From positions 9,362,001 through 9,426,000 of the forward strand of contig OX465600.1 of assembly GCA_950022295.1 (NCBI GenBank): DNA of 64,000 nucleotides, given 5' to 3'. Each line of letters opens with the position of its first letter. Positions within the stretch are counted from its first letter, which is position 1. The stretch is from Bromus sterilis. Its lineage: Eukaryota > Streptophyta > Magnoliopsida > Poales > Poaceae. The notes under the pieces are model-generated. The model saw only the letters and a program-made list of their open reading frames with translations. It was not told where the DNA came from and made no database searches. Positions 45,822 to 57,480 of the stretch are shown piece after piece. The translations under genes and the position numbers were made by a program.

Positions 45822-46930
45822 CCGTAATGCATAGTATCATATCTTAGTACTCCCTCCATAACGGTGCATTAGTCATCTTAGGTTGTGCACTGCGACCAAG
45901 ATGGAAGGAAAAACAAGAAAACTTAATGCTTATTTGCTAATTAATACCATCGAATGCAATGAATTGACCACTGCATGCCGTGCTAGGTTGTTTAAAGTCA
46001 TTGGAAACATACACACCCCACGTTTCTTATTGGTTGATTCCTTTATTTATGTCAAAAAACAAATAACGAGGTGGAAGTTAATGCTCCGCGCCTAGGTGTT
46101 TTTGGAATATTTGGTTTTCGTAATGTGCCTAATGCACCGGTATGGAGGGAGTATCATAAGTAGTATTTATTGCCATGCAAGACACATACTATTACAATAT
46201 TTAATATGATACGGTATCATAAGGCTTCCTCCAATGCAAAGGTGCTAAGGGCTCTCCCAATTCATTGTTTCTTAACACAATATCATAGCAGCAATAAAAA
46301 TTTAAGATACAATCTCCACAATGCATTGTTTCTTAGAGGTTGTATCTTATTTAATGATTTTGGCTTCATGCATAAATGTGATTGGTCTAACCATGCTTTT
46401 TGCATATGGCCATGTGCAAGAGTTGTATCTTAGCTAAGATACAACCTCACTATCTTTCTTCATTAAATACTATGCCACATAAGCAAAATACCTATGATTT
46501 CGTGCTAAGATACTAGCATTGGGAGTGCCCTAAGTGAGGTGCTAGAAGCATTAAATGTGTTAAGCAACCATAGTCTCCAATGCATTGGTGCTTAGCTTGT
46601 TGTTGCTAAGCTTCTCTCATTTAATGGTTTAGCAACTAAAGTCTTGCATGCATAGGTCAGTTTACTCCATTTTTTATGTTTTGCCTAGGTTCCCGTGACT
46701 AGCATTGTGTCCTTCTGGGGTCACCAAACTCCTCTCTTTCCTCTTAATTAGGGTGCCACATAGGATTTTTTGCCTTGTTGGCATGCTTAGCACCCATCCA
46801 AAGTGGAGCATTGGGAGCAGCCTAATATGATACTACATCATCTTTTTCTTCATTAAATTGCATGCCACAACATCAAAATTGCCAAGTTGGCATGCATGAT
46901 ACTACCTATGATACTCCCATTACGGATAGC
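45822..46930. mobile_element. Nest of MITEs
   Basis: The outer element is bounded by TCCGTAATGCATAGTATCAT at the left and the inverse ATGATACTCCCATTACGGAT near 46905-46928. Inside it is a 302-bp Stowaway-type element (45850-46151, CTCCCTCCATAACGGTGCAT to ATGCACCGGTATGGAGGGAG, TA flanks). A second TIR element follows (46249-46530, GGGCTCTCCCAATTCATTG to CTAGCATTGGGAGTGCCC). A third is at about 46571-46818 (TCTCCAATGCATTGGTGCTTA to CATCCAAAGTGGAGCATTGGG). No coding sequence. Confidence 0.65.
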
Positions 46931-47930
46931 CTTAAAATCATATGAAGTTTTGCGGAATCAGTAATTACGGTGTACTCTTTCAAGGAACATTCCCACCTTC
47001 CCGCGGCTAATAAGTGGCGCATTGCATATGCATTATTTATCGCAATCTTGACTTTTCTATTTTTTTGTCGATTTTTTTAAATGTTTTATCTTTTAAACCG
47101 TACATTCAAATTCTGAACCGTTTTCACCGGCTTCGAGATTTCTATCACAAAAATAGAAAGACGTGTTTTTCCTTTACGAAACGCACAATTGTATGTCTCA
47201 CGGGACCAATTATGGCATAATTGTGCCTCTCATAAAAAAATAAAAACACTTTACTTCGTTAATCTCAAAATGATGTACCGGCTCAGTATTGCGAAGATGC
47301 TCATAAAGGTAGGGTGTACGTCTGTGCGTCATAGGGGTGATTGTATACTCATGTATGTGAACGTCTGAGTTGTACTGTGTTTTTAAAAAACACTTTATCC
47401 CTTTTCCAAGAGGTACTATCATGCCTCTCGCGAAAGAAAAACATGTGACTTCACAAGAGATATGGTCGTTCCTCTTAAAAAGCATAATTTTCCTTTCCGG
47501 TCGTGCTTCTTGCAAGTAAACATACTTTCACGAAAGGCACGGTCATGCTGCTCCTAAAAAACACATTTTCACGTAATTTTTTAAAAGTTTTTTTCTTTCC
47601 AAAAGGGAAGGAAACAACGTGAAAAACAAAAAACCAAAAACCCATCTAAACCCAAAAAATGCATACACACAAATCCCAAAAAACCGCCCACCACACAATA
47701 CATAACATGCTTTCAGCCCATAAAAAATAACCCTTGCCCTCCCTCAAGAAATACTCCGTAACCCATGCCTAATGCACTGGCTAGGGACTTTACCCTTCAT
47801 GTGAGAGGCTCGAGTTTGAATCCCAGTTTTTTTTTACTTCGGTGGTAAACACATGCACAAATAATTCTAGCTAGATGGCAATTTTATTTTATTTTACTTT
47901 TTTTCATGGAAAAATACTTCTAGATTACAA
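46931..47930. other. Intergenic with old transposon pieces
   Basis: 47190-47550 carries relics of the hairpin family seen at 45255. 47760-47835 looks weakly tRNA-like (A-box-like TGCCTAATGCACTGG and B-box-like GAGTTTGAATCCC, then a T run) and could be a SINE head. No gene. Confidence 0.35.
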
Positions 47931-48662
47931 TACCAATTTTTTAAATCATTTGCAACTTTATTATATGGACCATAATAATTGTAGTTTAATGGTCCAAGGC
48001 AACTTTAATTTATAGATCATGTCAATTTTACTTATGAACCATGCATGGAAATATAATTTATAGAGCATAGTAATTTTATTTATGCACCATAGAAACTTTC
48101 ATTTATAGATCATGGCATTTTATTTTTCAACCATGGTAACTTTAATTTATAGAGCATGGCAATTTTATTTTTCGACCATGGAAATTTTAAATTGTGAAAC
48201 ATGAAAAATTTATCTTTCATAGCATCGCAATGGATTGTGGCCAATTTTACAAAACATTTCTTCAAATCATTTTCGCTTACATGGAAATTGCAGAAAAAAA
48301 TTTGTTCGTGGTAAAATTCGTCCTTTTTGTTCCTTCAAACATGGCAATTTAGGGATTTTTTTTCTTCAAATCATGGTAATTTTGTAATTTTATTATTTTT
48401 TATTACACGGGAATTGTAGTATTTTCTATTAGTTCTTATATATAGGCTTATGGAAATTTAACCTTTTTTGGTTTACAAAACATAACCTTTTTTCAGCTTA
48501 CTTTACATTATTAGATTTACATGACATATTTGTTCATGGCAATTAAAAAAGTAGTCAATTGGGCCTTGTCCGTTTAAAATTTTTTTTGCTAAAGATACTA
48601 GCAAAAGGCCTGAATAAGGTGATGTTCGTGTGGGAAAGACGTTGTGATCAAGTGTTCTCCAA

Positions 48663-49000
48663 AGTCCAGCAATTGCAGAAGCTTTGGCATGTCGTGAAGC
48701 CCTTGCTGCTTGCGGAAGATCTTTCAGCCCAGAAGCTTATTATCTCATGTGACTCTAAGACGGTGGTGGAGGCAATCAATAATCTTTCTGGAGGAGAAAC
48801 AGAAACGGTAATCAAGGAGATAAACTCGAGAAGGCGTCGGTTCTTGGAGTGCAACTTCATCCATGAAGGCAGGAAGTCGAACAATCAGGCTCACTCCCTA
48901 GCCAAGTTTGCGTGTAATCTTGCTCAGGGTCGCCACTTGTGGCTGTCACATCCTCATGACCCGCTATGTATCCCTTTTCATATCATTTTAGAGCAGTAGA
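48663..49000 (+). pseudogene. LINE-type RNase H (RVT_3) fragment
   Basis: The frame reads AEDLSAQKLIISCDSKTVVE, then NSRRRRFLECNFIHEGRKSN, and ends with an in-frame stop after FHIILEQ. This matches the C-terminal RNase H-like domain of plant LINE proteins often annotated as RNase H At1g65750-like. The upstream part (IAEALACREALAA, about 48668-48707) is in another frame, so there is a frameshift. No reverse transcriptase is nearby. Present only in copy A of the duplication. Confidence 0.75.
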
Positions 49001-49025
49001 GATTATGTAAAACCCTCAAAAGAAA

Positions 49026-49640
49026 TTAGCGTTGGGGAGTGGGGTACCATTCGAACGAAATAGAGCTCGACTCCCGCTTCCACTTGTCGTTTGGATATGA
49101 TTGAGGTTCTTATTTATTCTCACATAACTAGGCCACTCCCATACACACACCAAGTTCTACCTTTCACTCACGTTAGAGTTTCATCTTCCCTTTGACGATG
49201 ATTTTGTCGGCGTGGAGGTTTTCTCCCCCACCTCTCATCGCTCCTTGTCGGCTACAACTCGAACTGGTTATTTGCCACTCGCTCTTGGCTTGCATCCCTC
49301 CACTGCCGAAGCCAACATGTATTTATTGGGTTAAGCTGAACCCAATGAAATTTGTGAAATCCCATTACAATCGCTATTTATGTACTCTTTATTACTATGT
49401 TGAGCCTAATTTTACTACTTAGTGAACCCAATGATGATATTTTCTAGCTTCGCCATAGCATCCCGCGGTGGGAGTTTGAGGGTTTTAGGGTTTACTTCTA
49501 CCATGGTCATTGGTTCGACGGGTTAGTGCAAGATGGATCGGAGAGCTTCAAGCTATGGACTGTGGAAGATGATATTGATGACATGATTATCGAGTTGAAG
49601 TTAAGGGACGAGGATATGGAGGGTAAAATAATTCATAAAT
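49026..49640 (+). pseudogene. Unknown coding-like segment, copy A
   Basis: Counterpart of 51048-51490. In copy A it is split by a 166-bp insertion. Recognisable pieces are SAWRFSPPPLIAPCRLQLEL, and later GHWFDGLVQDGSESFKLWTV followed by EDDIDDMIIELK. The same words recur in copy B, so a real peptide may once have been encoded, but no family was recognised. Confidence 0.4.
49299..49464. mobile_element. Small hAT-like insertion in copy A
   Basis: Absent from copy B, which reads straight through GCTTGCATCCCAGGATGGGA. In copy A the insert is bracketed by TGCATCCC (49291-49298) and AGCATCCC (49457-49464). Its ends CACTGCCGAAGC and GCTTCGCCATAG are roughly inverted. Confidence 0.5.
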
Positions 49641-49894
49641 TTTGCTTTCACATAAAAAATTAATACATGAGATGTATGATATAAAAAATATCATAAAATA
49701 TTTCTTTCATTTATGAAATTAGTAGTATAATTTGTGTAACATTCATGATTATTATTGCTTTAACCCATGATTAAATATAACTTTAAAAAATGCACTAACT
49801 TTTACTCCCTTTGATCCATAATAAATGTCGCTCATCAGAGATATGATACACTAGATGATATCTCGCAAATTGCTGCGGGAACTGTTAACAAATA

Positions 49895-49987
49895 CTCACT
49901 CCGTTCTAAAATAACTGTCTCAACTTTGTACTAGCTCTACTACAAACTTGTACTAAGGATACGACAATTATTTTGGAACCGAGGGAG
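49895..49987. mobile_element. Stowaway MITE in copy A
   Basis: CTCACTCCGTTCTAAAATAA at the left and TTATTTTGGAACCGAGGGAG at the right, TA on both sides. Copy B has the empty site (TTAACAAAATATTTAATATT near 51715). Confidence 0.85.
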
Positions 49988-51047
49988 TAGTTTAATATTT
50001 TAAAATATGAGAAAAATTGTGAAACTTAGTATAATTTAATTATTAATTATCTTTTGGAAAAATTCTTTAGTGTAAAAAACTAAGAAAATTGATACAAAAA
50101 TCTAAAAATGAGTGTGATTTTTGTTTTAAATTTATTACCTTGAGAATATACAGGCGAAACAATATGAGATGAAAACAACGTTGAGTGGAAAGAGTTGAGA
50201 CATCACCTTAGCTAAACATAAAACAATGATAACAACTACATATGTGCATTTATAAAAAAATCGCATAGAAAAATAAAATGTAAGGTAACTCATAATTTAA
50301 TTTTTAAAATCATTTCAAGTTTATTATATGGACCATATTAATTATAGTTTAATGGTCCAAGGAACCTGTAATTTATAGATCATGTCAATTTTACTTATGA
50401 ACCATGGAAATTTAATTTATAGAGCATGGTAATTTTATTTATGCACCACGGAAACTTTCATTTATAGAGCATGACATTTTATTTTTCAACCATGGCAACT
50501 TTAATTTATACAACATACCAATTTTATTTTGGGAGCATGTTAATTTTAAATTTTGGACAATCATAATTTTAATTTTTTACCATCGCAATTTTAACTTGTG
50601 AACCATGAAAAAATTATCTTTCATAGCATCATAATGGATCATGGCCAATTTGACAAAAAAATCTTCAAATCATTTTTATTTACATGGCATGGCCTTTTTA
50701 TTTCATCAAACCATGACAATTTAAGGATTTTTGTTTCTTCAAATCATGGTGAATTTGTAATTGTATTTTTTTATTATACAGGAATTGTATTGTTTATATA
50801 TAGGGTTATGGTAATTTTACTTTTTTTGTTTCAAAAAACATATCCTTTTTGCAACTTCGTACATTATTATATTTACATGGCATATTTGCTGATGGGAATT
50901 AAAATATAGTTTATTGGGCCTAGTCCATTTAATTTCTTTTTAGTTTATTTTTTGTGTGCAAATAAATTTTTTGTTGGGCTAAGATACTAGGAAAAGGCCA
51001 GGATAAGGCGATCTTCATGTGGGAAAGGCGTCGTGATCTAGTTTTTT

Positions 51048-51490
51048 TGTTAGCGCTGGGGAGTGGGGTACCATTCGAAAGAAATCGAGTTCGACCTCTG
51101 CTTCCACTTGTCGTTTGGGCAGGATTGAGATTCTTTTTTTTTTCACATCCACTAGGCCTCTCCCATACACACACCAAGTGCTACTTTCCCTCACGTTAGA
51201 GTTTCATCTTCCCTTCGACAATGATTACGTCGGCGTGGAGGTTTTCTCCCCCACCTCTCATCGCTCCATGTCGGTTGCAGCTCGAACTGGTGATAGGGTG
51301 ATCTTATTTCGCTACTCATTCTTGGCTTGCATCCCAGGATGGGAGTCTGAGAGTTTAAGGGTTTACTCCTGCCCCGGTCATTGGTTCGTCGGGTTAGTGC
51401 AAGATGGATCGGGCAGTTTCGGGCTATGGACTGCAGAAGACGATTCTGAGGACATGATGAGCGAGCTGGAGTGAAGGGAAGAGGATACGA
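51048..51490 (+). pseudogene. Unknown coding-like segment, copy B
   Basis: An open frame (51115-51474) reads SPTSHRSMSVAARTGDRVIL, then FSYSF-like, then WESESLRVYSCPGHWFVGLV, then QDGSGSFGLWTAEDDSEDMM and a stop. It is uninterrupted where copy A carries an insertion. Start not established; function unknown. It may be part of the duplicated transposon. Confidence 0.4.
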
Positions 51491-52060
51491 ACGGTAAAAT
51501 AATTAATATATTTTGCTTTAAGATAAAAAAATTAATACATGAGATGTATGATATAAAAAATATCATAAAATATTTCTTTCATATACGAATTTAGTAGTAT
51601 AATTGGTGTAATATTCATGATTATTTATTCTTTAACCCATGATTAAAGATAACCGTAAAAAATGCACTAACTTCTATATACTAGATGATACCTTACACGT
51701 TGATGCATGAACTATTAACAAAATATTTAATATTTTAAAGTATGAGAAAATATAAGAAACTTAGTATAATTTAATTATTAAATATTTTTAAAATAACCAT
51801 AATTTTTTAGTGTAAATATCTAAGAAACATTGATAAGAAAACTAAAAATATGTGTGATTTTTGTTTTATTAATTTATTACATTGAGAATATACCGACGAG
51901 ACAATATGAGATGAAATCAAGGTTGAGTGAAGAGAGTGGAGACATCACCCTTAGCTAAACCTAAAACAATGATTACAACTACATATGTACATTTATAAGA
52001 AAAAAAATCGCATAGAAAAATAAAATATATGATAAATCATAATGTAATTTTCTATATTTA

Positions 52061-53735
52061 AAAGTAGCTTCTAAATCGTGAGGCTTAGTGCATAATGTTT
52101 TTTAATATTTATTTATGACCGGTTACATGCACATACAGATTTAATGAAAGCATGTGCATAAAAATTAGTGAAAATATGTAAACCTATTTAATGATATGGA
52201 TAGCTTATATGTCAAAAGTGGGCATAAATTATTTACGTACTGTATTATAGATTTGAATGATGAAAGTATATGCTACTTTTCTTGCAGATACTATTTGCCG
52301 CCAGCGAGCAGCAAACAGATAAACTTCGCTGAGAGCGTTTATGTAGATGGCTTCACATAGGCTGACCCACGTTTTTACTGTTTTTTATATTTCTTTTCCA
52401 CCATCAACTTTGCTTGAATTTTTTTTGTTTCTTTTCTCCCTTTTAGTTTCCCCTTTTCTTTCCCTTCTCTCTATTTTGCGAGTGATTTTGCATCACGAAA
52501 TTACTAGTTTTTGTAGGGTTACGTTTGCTTGGTTCTTCCTTGTTTTGGAAACCCATAGATGATGAATCCTGATGATGAGTCTAGAATTGGAGTAGATTGA
52601 GGATCAATTCTTTTTTACTGTTTAAAAATAAGATACCTCTTCTCATTTTGAAAAATACCCCTAAAAAAATCTCATTTTGAAAAATAAGTCACCCTTTAAA
52701 TTTATATAGTCTTATAAATTAGTTATCCATAACTAGTTTAGAAGCTCTGATAATGAGAGAGGCGATTTACGAGAAAAGTTAAGGAGGTGGTTTATTCTTT
52801 AAGCCACAAAAAGAACTGACAGTGAGTGATTTTCAAAAGAAATACATGCATCACACATTAGTGTGTTAACCACCGCTTCCTCCAAAACAATGTGTGTAGT
52901 CGACGGCGCGATGGATACCGGTGACGCTGATGCTACACCACCAGCAAGTGAAACCACCAACTCCTTCGAATCTTCCGAATCGCCTCCGCCTTCTCTGGAA
53001 CAGACGATGAGAAAAGAAATGTGGAACGTAGGAAGATTGCGTGAGTAAGAGCGTCAAAGAGGCTAGTAATAACAAAGGCAGTTCGTGTTGCAAAAAAAAA
53101 AAAATCCAACTTGAAGATTGGTGCACTGACTCTGACTGGACCGCACCGGAAATGAAAACCAGTCACGTTCGTCCGAATGATTAAGGTAGGACAAATCTGA
53201 AAATTCAAGGTTGTATCCGTTTGGATGGCTACACGCACGCACGGCACACAAAAGGAAAGGAGGCATGCCCCTTGTTTCGGTCATCACTTCGTTTTCGTCT
53301 ACCCTGGCGCTCCCCGTCGTCGGGCCGGACCGCCGGATTGCTCGCGCGGGAACGGCGTAGCTGCATGCATATCGCCTCATCATCCCAACGATGTTTTCGC
53401 TACCTAATCAAGTCGTCCGACGCTAACGTGACCGGCGGCCCCGCGCGCGCCACACGGCCGGCGAAGCATCACATGCATCGACGTTACAGGCGGCGTGGCC
53501 GTGAGCCGTGTGAGGATCGACCTGCACGATTTAATTTGGTTAGACATGCGTACCCTGTGTGACGCGGTCGATCATCATTAGCGCTAGCTAGCTCGCCCTG
53601 CATGGCAGGAGTGGATGGAGGAGGACGATCGATCATTCGGTATCTGGTCCTGCCTGCCTGCATATGGTTTCTATTACTGTAGAAATCGGAGAGGAAGGCT
53701 TCTCTTTTATTCAGAAGAACGAAATTTGGTCGTGC
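52061..53735. other. Intergenic, no gene supported
   Basis: 52061-52860 is AT-rich with nothing recognised. 52860-53560 is more balanced in GC and has short open frames in several phases on both strands, none with a domain. Confidence 0.4.
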
Positions 53736-53743
53736 CGAAGCGG

Positions 53744-53889
53744 CAGTAGCGGAGCTAGCCAGGAGGGATGTCCCGGACCAATGGTGTAATTACAGTGCTA
53801 AACAGTAAGTATTAATTACTGTAGCTTCTTTTCTAATCACCAAAGAAACAGCCGGCCAAAGCCCTGGCGGGGGACTAGCTCCGCTACTG
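53744..53889. mobile_element. hAT-type MITE
   Basis: Ends CAGTAGCGGAGCTAGCC at the left and the inverse GACTAGCTCCGCTACTG at the right. An 8-bp duplication CGAAGCGG lies immediately left (53736-53743) and, after a 6-bp filler CGAATG, right (53896-53903). The end sequence is related to the 774-bp hAT element at 9515-10288. Confidence 0.7.
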
Positions 53890-53903
53890 CGAATGCGAAG
53901 CGG

Positions 53904-55195
53904 GTGCGTAAACAGAAAAAAGAAAGTCCCCCAAAGAAACTTCAAGCTTCTGTCTGCTTCGCCTTTGCGTGTTCTTCTTCGCCTTTGCGTGTTCTTGGGT
54001 CTACGTTCGATCGATCGGTGGCTCAACTAAAAAAGGTTCTCGTTTATCACAAGAGCAACTTCAATACATGTTCAAAACAATTACAGTCCCCAAAGAATTG
54101 ATATATAAGCATTTATTGTAATGACTATAGCTAGCAAGCTCATGTGCTACACAGTTGGTTGAGGCGATAACAATGAGTATAAAAGAATCTACAGCTAGAG
54201 TCTCCATATCCTCCTCAAACATCCGGGTGAGAAGCTCGGCCACTCCCCGAACGGAAGAGAGAAGGAAAAAAGGCATCCAACCGGACCTTTTAACTTTGTC
54301 CCTATATGATCGGGTTGTCCGCAACTCCCTATATTAAAGGCAAATCTTGAGAGAATATGGGGAGGTCCTGGCATGTCGAGGCAGCCCTCCAAGTAGCATG
54401 CAGCACACTCCAGACCGCATTTTTCTTTTTATTATTTTTTATTTTCTTTCTTTCTCTCTCTCTCACCATCCCCATCAATCACATGCATTTGATCGAACGG
54501 TTTGAGGATAATGTAGGGGATATGGTTGCATGCATGTATAATTAGAGGCTTCAAAAAGAGACACTAACCGGACACTAAGTGCATATTCCAGAAAAAAAGG
54601 AACCAATATTGCTCATTGTGGTTGTAGATGCTCTAAGTGACCTTCCGAATTGAAGATTGTAGATCCACACTACAAAAATCGTCGCTGTGGAGTTCCACCA
54701 TCTCGTTTGACGGCGGATCCAACCAAACAAAATAGTAGCGTCTTCGATAGGGTCCAGGTCCAACCCAACACTGTTTGCTTTTTCTCCAAAACACAAACCC
54801 ATATAAAACACTAGCAAAAGCTAATGAATTCCGAATTTCTGCGCCATTATAACAAGCTAAGCCAGCTCCATCATATGTCCTGCCTGCATGGTCCATAACC
54901 TAATCCAGCATCAGGGAAGGACAGGCCGTCGGTACGTATCACGCATGTACTGGCGCACATATCCTTTTGATTAGTTGCACGGTTGTGGTCATGGGCGTAC
55001 GGCACGTGTGCCTTTGATTTCCTGCCTCCCCTACCGTCACGTTACGTCGTGTTATCATTAGATGGTCCATGCACCTTCCTGCATCAACGTCCATCGACAT
55101 ATAACATTTCCGCACCCACGAGCTCAGCTAGCTAGCTTCACGAACGAAACCCATATCACAACATCTACAGCCGGGACATCTAAAAGTGACCATTC
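53904..55195. other. Intergenic, nothing recognised
   Basis: Frames on both strands around 54060-54390 and 54575-54896 show no family motif. A CT-rich microsatellite-like tract is at 54440-54465. Confidence 0.4.
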
Positions 55196-55561
55196 ACATA
55201 TCCGACTTGCCCTCTCTGCTGCCAGCACGAAGAGGGCATCGAGCACCTCCTCCTTCGGTGCGTCTACGCTCGCGAAGTTTGGCACCTGGTGCTCTCCTGG
55301 ATCGGCCTAAACGCGGCGCCATCGCATGACAGTGAGCTCCTCCCTTGATGGTTGACGATACAGCTAAACGCCCATCCCAAGCGTCGACTTGGCGTCTGCT
55401 CCATCGTCCTCTGTGCCCCACGCAGCATCTGGCTTGAGCGAAATCGACGCATCTTCAAGAACAAGTCGATTAGCCCATCGGAGCTCGCGCGCCGGATCAA
55501 GGACCTCTGCATCGAGTGGAAGGGAGTGGGTAATGGTAGTCTGAAGCGAGTAGCCCCGTAG
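55196..55561 (+). pseudogene. LINE zf-RVT fragment
   Basis: Reads CPLCCQHEEGIEHLLLRCVY, then AREVWHLVLSWIGL. After in-frame stops near 55350 it continues with LGVCSIVLCAPRSIWLERNR, then RIFKNKSISPSELARRIKDL and a stop at 55561. This is the zinc-binding region near the C-terminus of plant LINE reverse transcriptases. No reverse transcriptase core is upstream, so only the 3' end of an element is left. Confidence 0.75.
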
Positions 55562-55676
55562 TTGTTCGGTGGTGCCAGGAGTCTCCCCCCCTCCCCCCCC
55601 CCTCCGCGTGGCCGCCGCCTGTGGCGCCATGCGATTCTCTTTATTGTACTCAACTCTCTTTTTTCCTTTTAATATA

Positions 55677-56567
55677 GGGTTTTCATCAGTTTTGCCATCG
55701 GTTGTATTACACTAATCAGTTTTGCCATTAATAATTTTCACTACTCAGAATTGCCACTGTTCCGTTAGTTGTATACTCAAAAATACCATTTTCTGCCGCT
55801 ATCGTCAATTAAAAATGCATTGATCATGATATATACCCCTGACCCCGATTTGTAAGATTAGTAAAAATAAGAGCGCAGTGTGTATGCCAAGACTTGCATG
55901 ACTATGCATGCTAAACCACCTTTGCTAAGAATATCTGCTGACAAAAAATGAGATATAAGTAATATATCCTTTAAGAACAATAATACTCGGACATTTGTTA
56001 ATCGTGTTAATCGTTAACCAAGATTAGCAGTGCGCCATTCATTCTGCTAATCGTTGCTCATTTGTTTTCTCTTCTATGGTCAGTCCTGTTCACCTGGGGC
56101 CACGAAGCACGAGGCTGCATATGTCCAGACCGGCCGTGCCAATGAAAGTAGTATGCACGTCATGTATTTGCTCCCAAGCTATATAAGCAAGCTGAGAGGC
56201 TGCTCCATGTCTACAACTAGCTAGTTAAACAGTGCAGTATGGGAATTGTGGCTGCGACGGATACTGTTAGGAACAGGTTGGAAAGGATCAGAATATGGTT
56301 AATCAGGTCCATCGTTTTAGCTAGGTGATATGTTAGTATATGGATCTTAATTCTGTTTTAAAACAGATGAATACGTTGGCTGGTATGGTACCTGCTCTTA
56401 ACAACGCTAACCTTGAGGATTCGAACCTTACGACGCACCTTTTAACGGTAGACAATGGTTTTTTTGAGTATACATCTAACGGAATAGTGGCAATTCTGAG
56501 CAGTGAAATTTTTTAGTGGCAAAACTTATTAGTGCAATATAACCGATGGCAAAACTGATAAAAACCC
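55677..56567 (+). mobile_element. Mutator-like element with long TIRs (Pack-MULE candidate)
   Basis: TIRs of about 115 bp: the left starts GGGTTTTCATCAGTTTTGCC and the right, read inverted, starts GGGTTTTTATCAGTTTTGCC, with high similarity through CTCAGAATTGCCACT. A perfect 9-bp target duplication TTTAATATA flanks it (55668-55676 and 56568-56576), diagnostic for Mutator-like elements. No transposase. The interior 56090-56330 looks like a gene start rather than element sequence. Confidence 0.85.
56180..56328 (+). pseudogene. Possible captured promoter and first exon inside the Mutator-like element
   Basis: CTATATAAGCAAGC near 56180 makes a good TATA box. An ATG follows 59 bases later at 56239 and opens a 29-codon frame MGIVAATDTVRNRLERIRIW onward, ending at 56328. 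A splice donor could precede the stop (CTAG/GTGATATG at 56324). The parent gene was not recognised. Whether it is expressed cannot be told. Confidence 0.4.
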
Positions 56568-56576
56568 TTTAATATA

Positions 56577-57480
56577 TAGACACGCAGACCTCCTGCGTGT
56601 TCTCCAAAAAAAACTCGTTTGTGGATAATACATAGTATATAAAATTACCCTTGTTCTACTCCTCATCGAAGATGTCCACGATCTTTGTGCTAATAGAGCG
56701 ATCATATCGGCCTCTTGATCATTAGCCGCGGTCTACAGCTCCGGCTCCTACTCCATGTCCGTGAAGATTTTCTCCATCTCCGTGTTCGCTTTGCGGAGGT
56801 AGCGTCAGTTTGCAACAACCTCGGGCTTCGAATGAATGGATTATAGGATGGCCTGCTGGTCCACCTTATTCTCTGCTTGGGGCACCGCATCATCCATGTC
56901 GAATCAAGCCGCAGGAGGCACCGGATGCACCTCGCCTTCCTTGTTCTCATCCGCGCCATTGCTTTGGTGACTCATGCTCGTCTTGCATCACATAGTCCAG
57001 GGGCAAGCCGCCCGCAATGCGATCTATGCACCGTGCATGTCTCTTCTCTAGGAGATCTAATTGGCTATGCGGAGTGAGCATCTCATAGGTAGTGAGTCGT
57101 CGACGGACCATGACTGCCGATAGATGATGAGTTCGAAGCGGATTGCGTGTGGACTGCGATATCAGAGCGGCATGGTAGTGTAACGAATGGAAGAGAGATG
57201 ATGAAAATGAGAGTGATTAGGTTTAAGGCTCGCCATTCATTTTAAATTGATGAATTAGTCCTCTCGGAAGGTCCGCCAGAGCGGCGACATGATAAATGGA
57301 TCTTCATTGAACCGATGGGTTTCAACCGTGTGTCCACATGGTTCCGGTTTGTCAGTCCGACATGGCGGATGTGCCTCCTCGTATCCGCCCAGATATGGAT
57401 TGAATATGAAAGATGTCGGTTAGCTCAGATGTATTGGATCAATTTAAAAAGCTCGACTAAACCGTGATTTTATGACCTAT
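56577..57480 (-). pseudogene. Decayed coding region, possibly transposon-derived
   Basis: On the minus strand around 56690-56975 one frame reads MSHQSNGADENKEGEVHPVP, and after stops VPQAENKVDQQAIL and NTEMEKIFTDMEQEPEL. The charged, helix-like composition resembles tails of NAM-associated or Harbinger-carried proteins of grasses, but this is not a firm match. Stops break it. 57200-57480 is non-coding. Confidence 0.3.

Larger units (their letters stand above)
47931..52060. repeat. Tandem duplication of about 2.4 kb, copies A and B
   Basis: Copy A (about 47931-50303) and copy B (about 50304-52060) run in the same order. Both open with a CATGGCAATTTTA-rich region, then AGATACTAGCAAAAGGCC-like, GGGGAGTGGGGTACCATTCGA, a GTCGGCGTGGAGGTTTTCTC coding-like part, TACATGAGATGTATGATATA, and TCGCATAGAAAAATAAAAT at the end. 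Offset is 2373 bp at the start and 2024 bp in the middle, because copy A has extra segments: an RNase H piece (48655-49025), a 166-bp insertion (49299-49464), a partial Stowaway (49803-49849) and a full Stowaway (49895-49987). Confidence 0.85.

Noticed and set aside
53221..53562. 113-codon frame in a GC-richer stretch
   Set aside because: No motif, several equally open alternative frames, no promoter or splice support.
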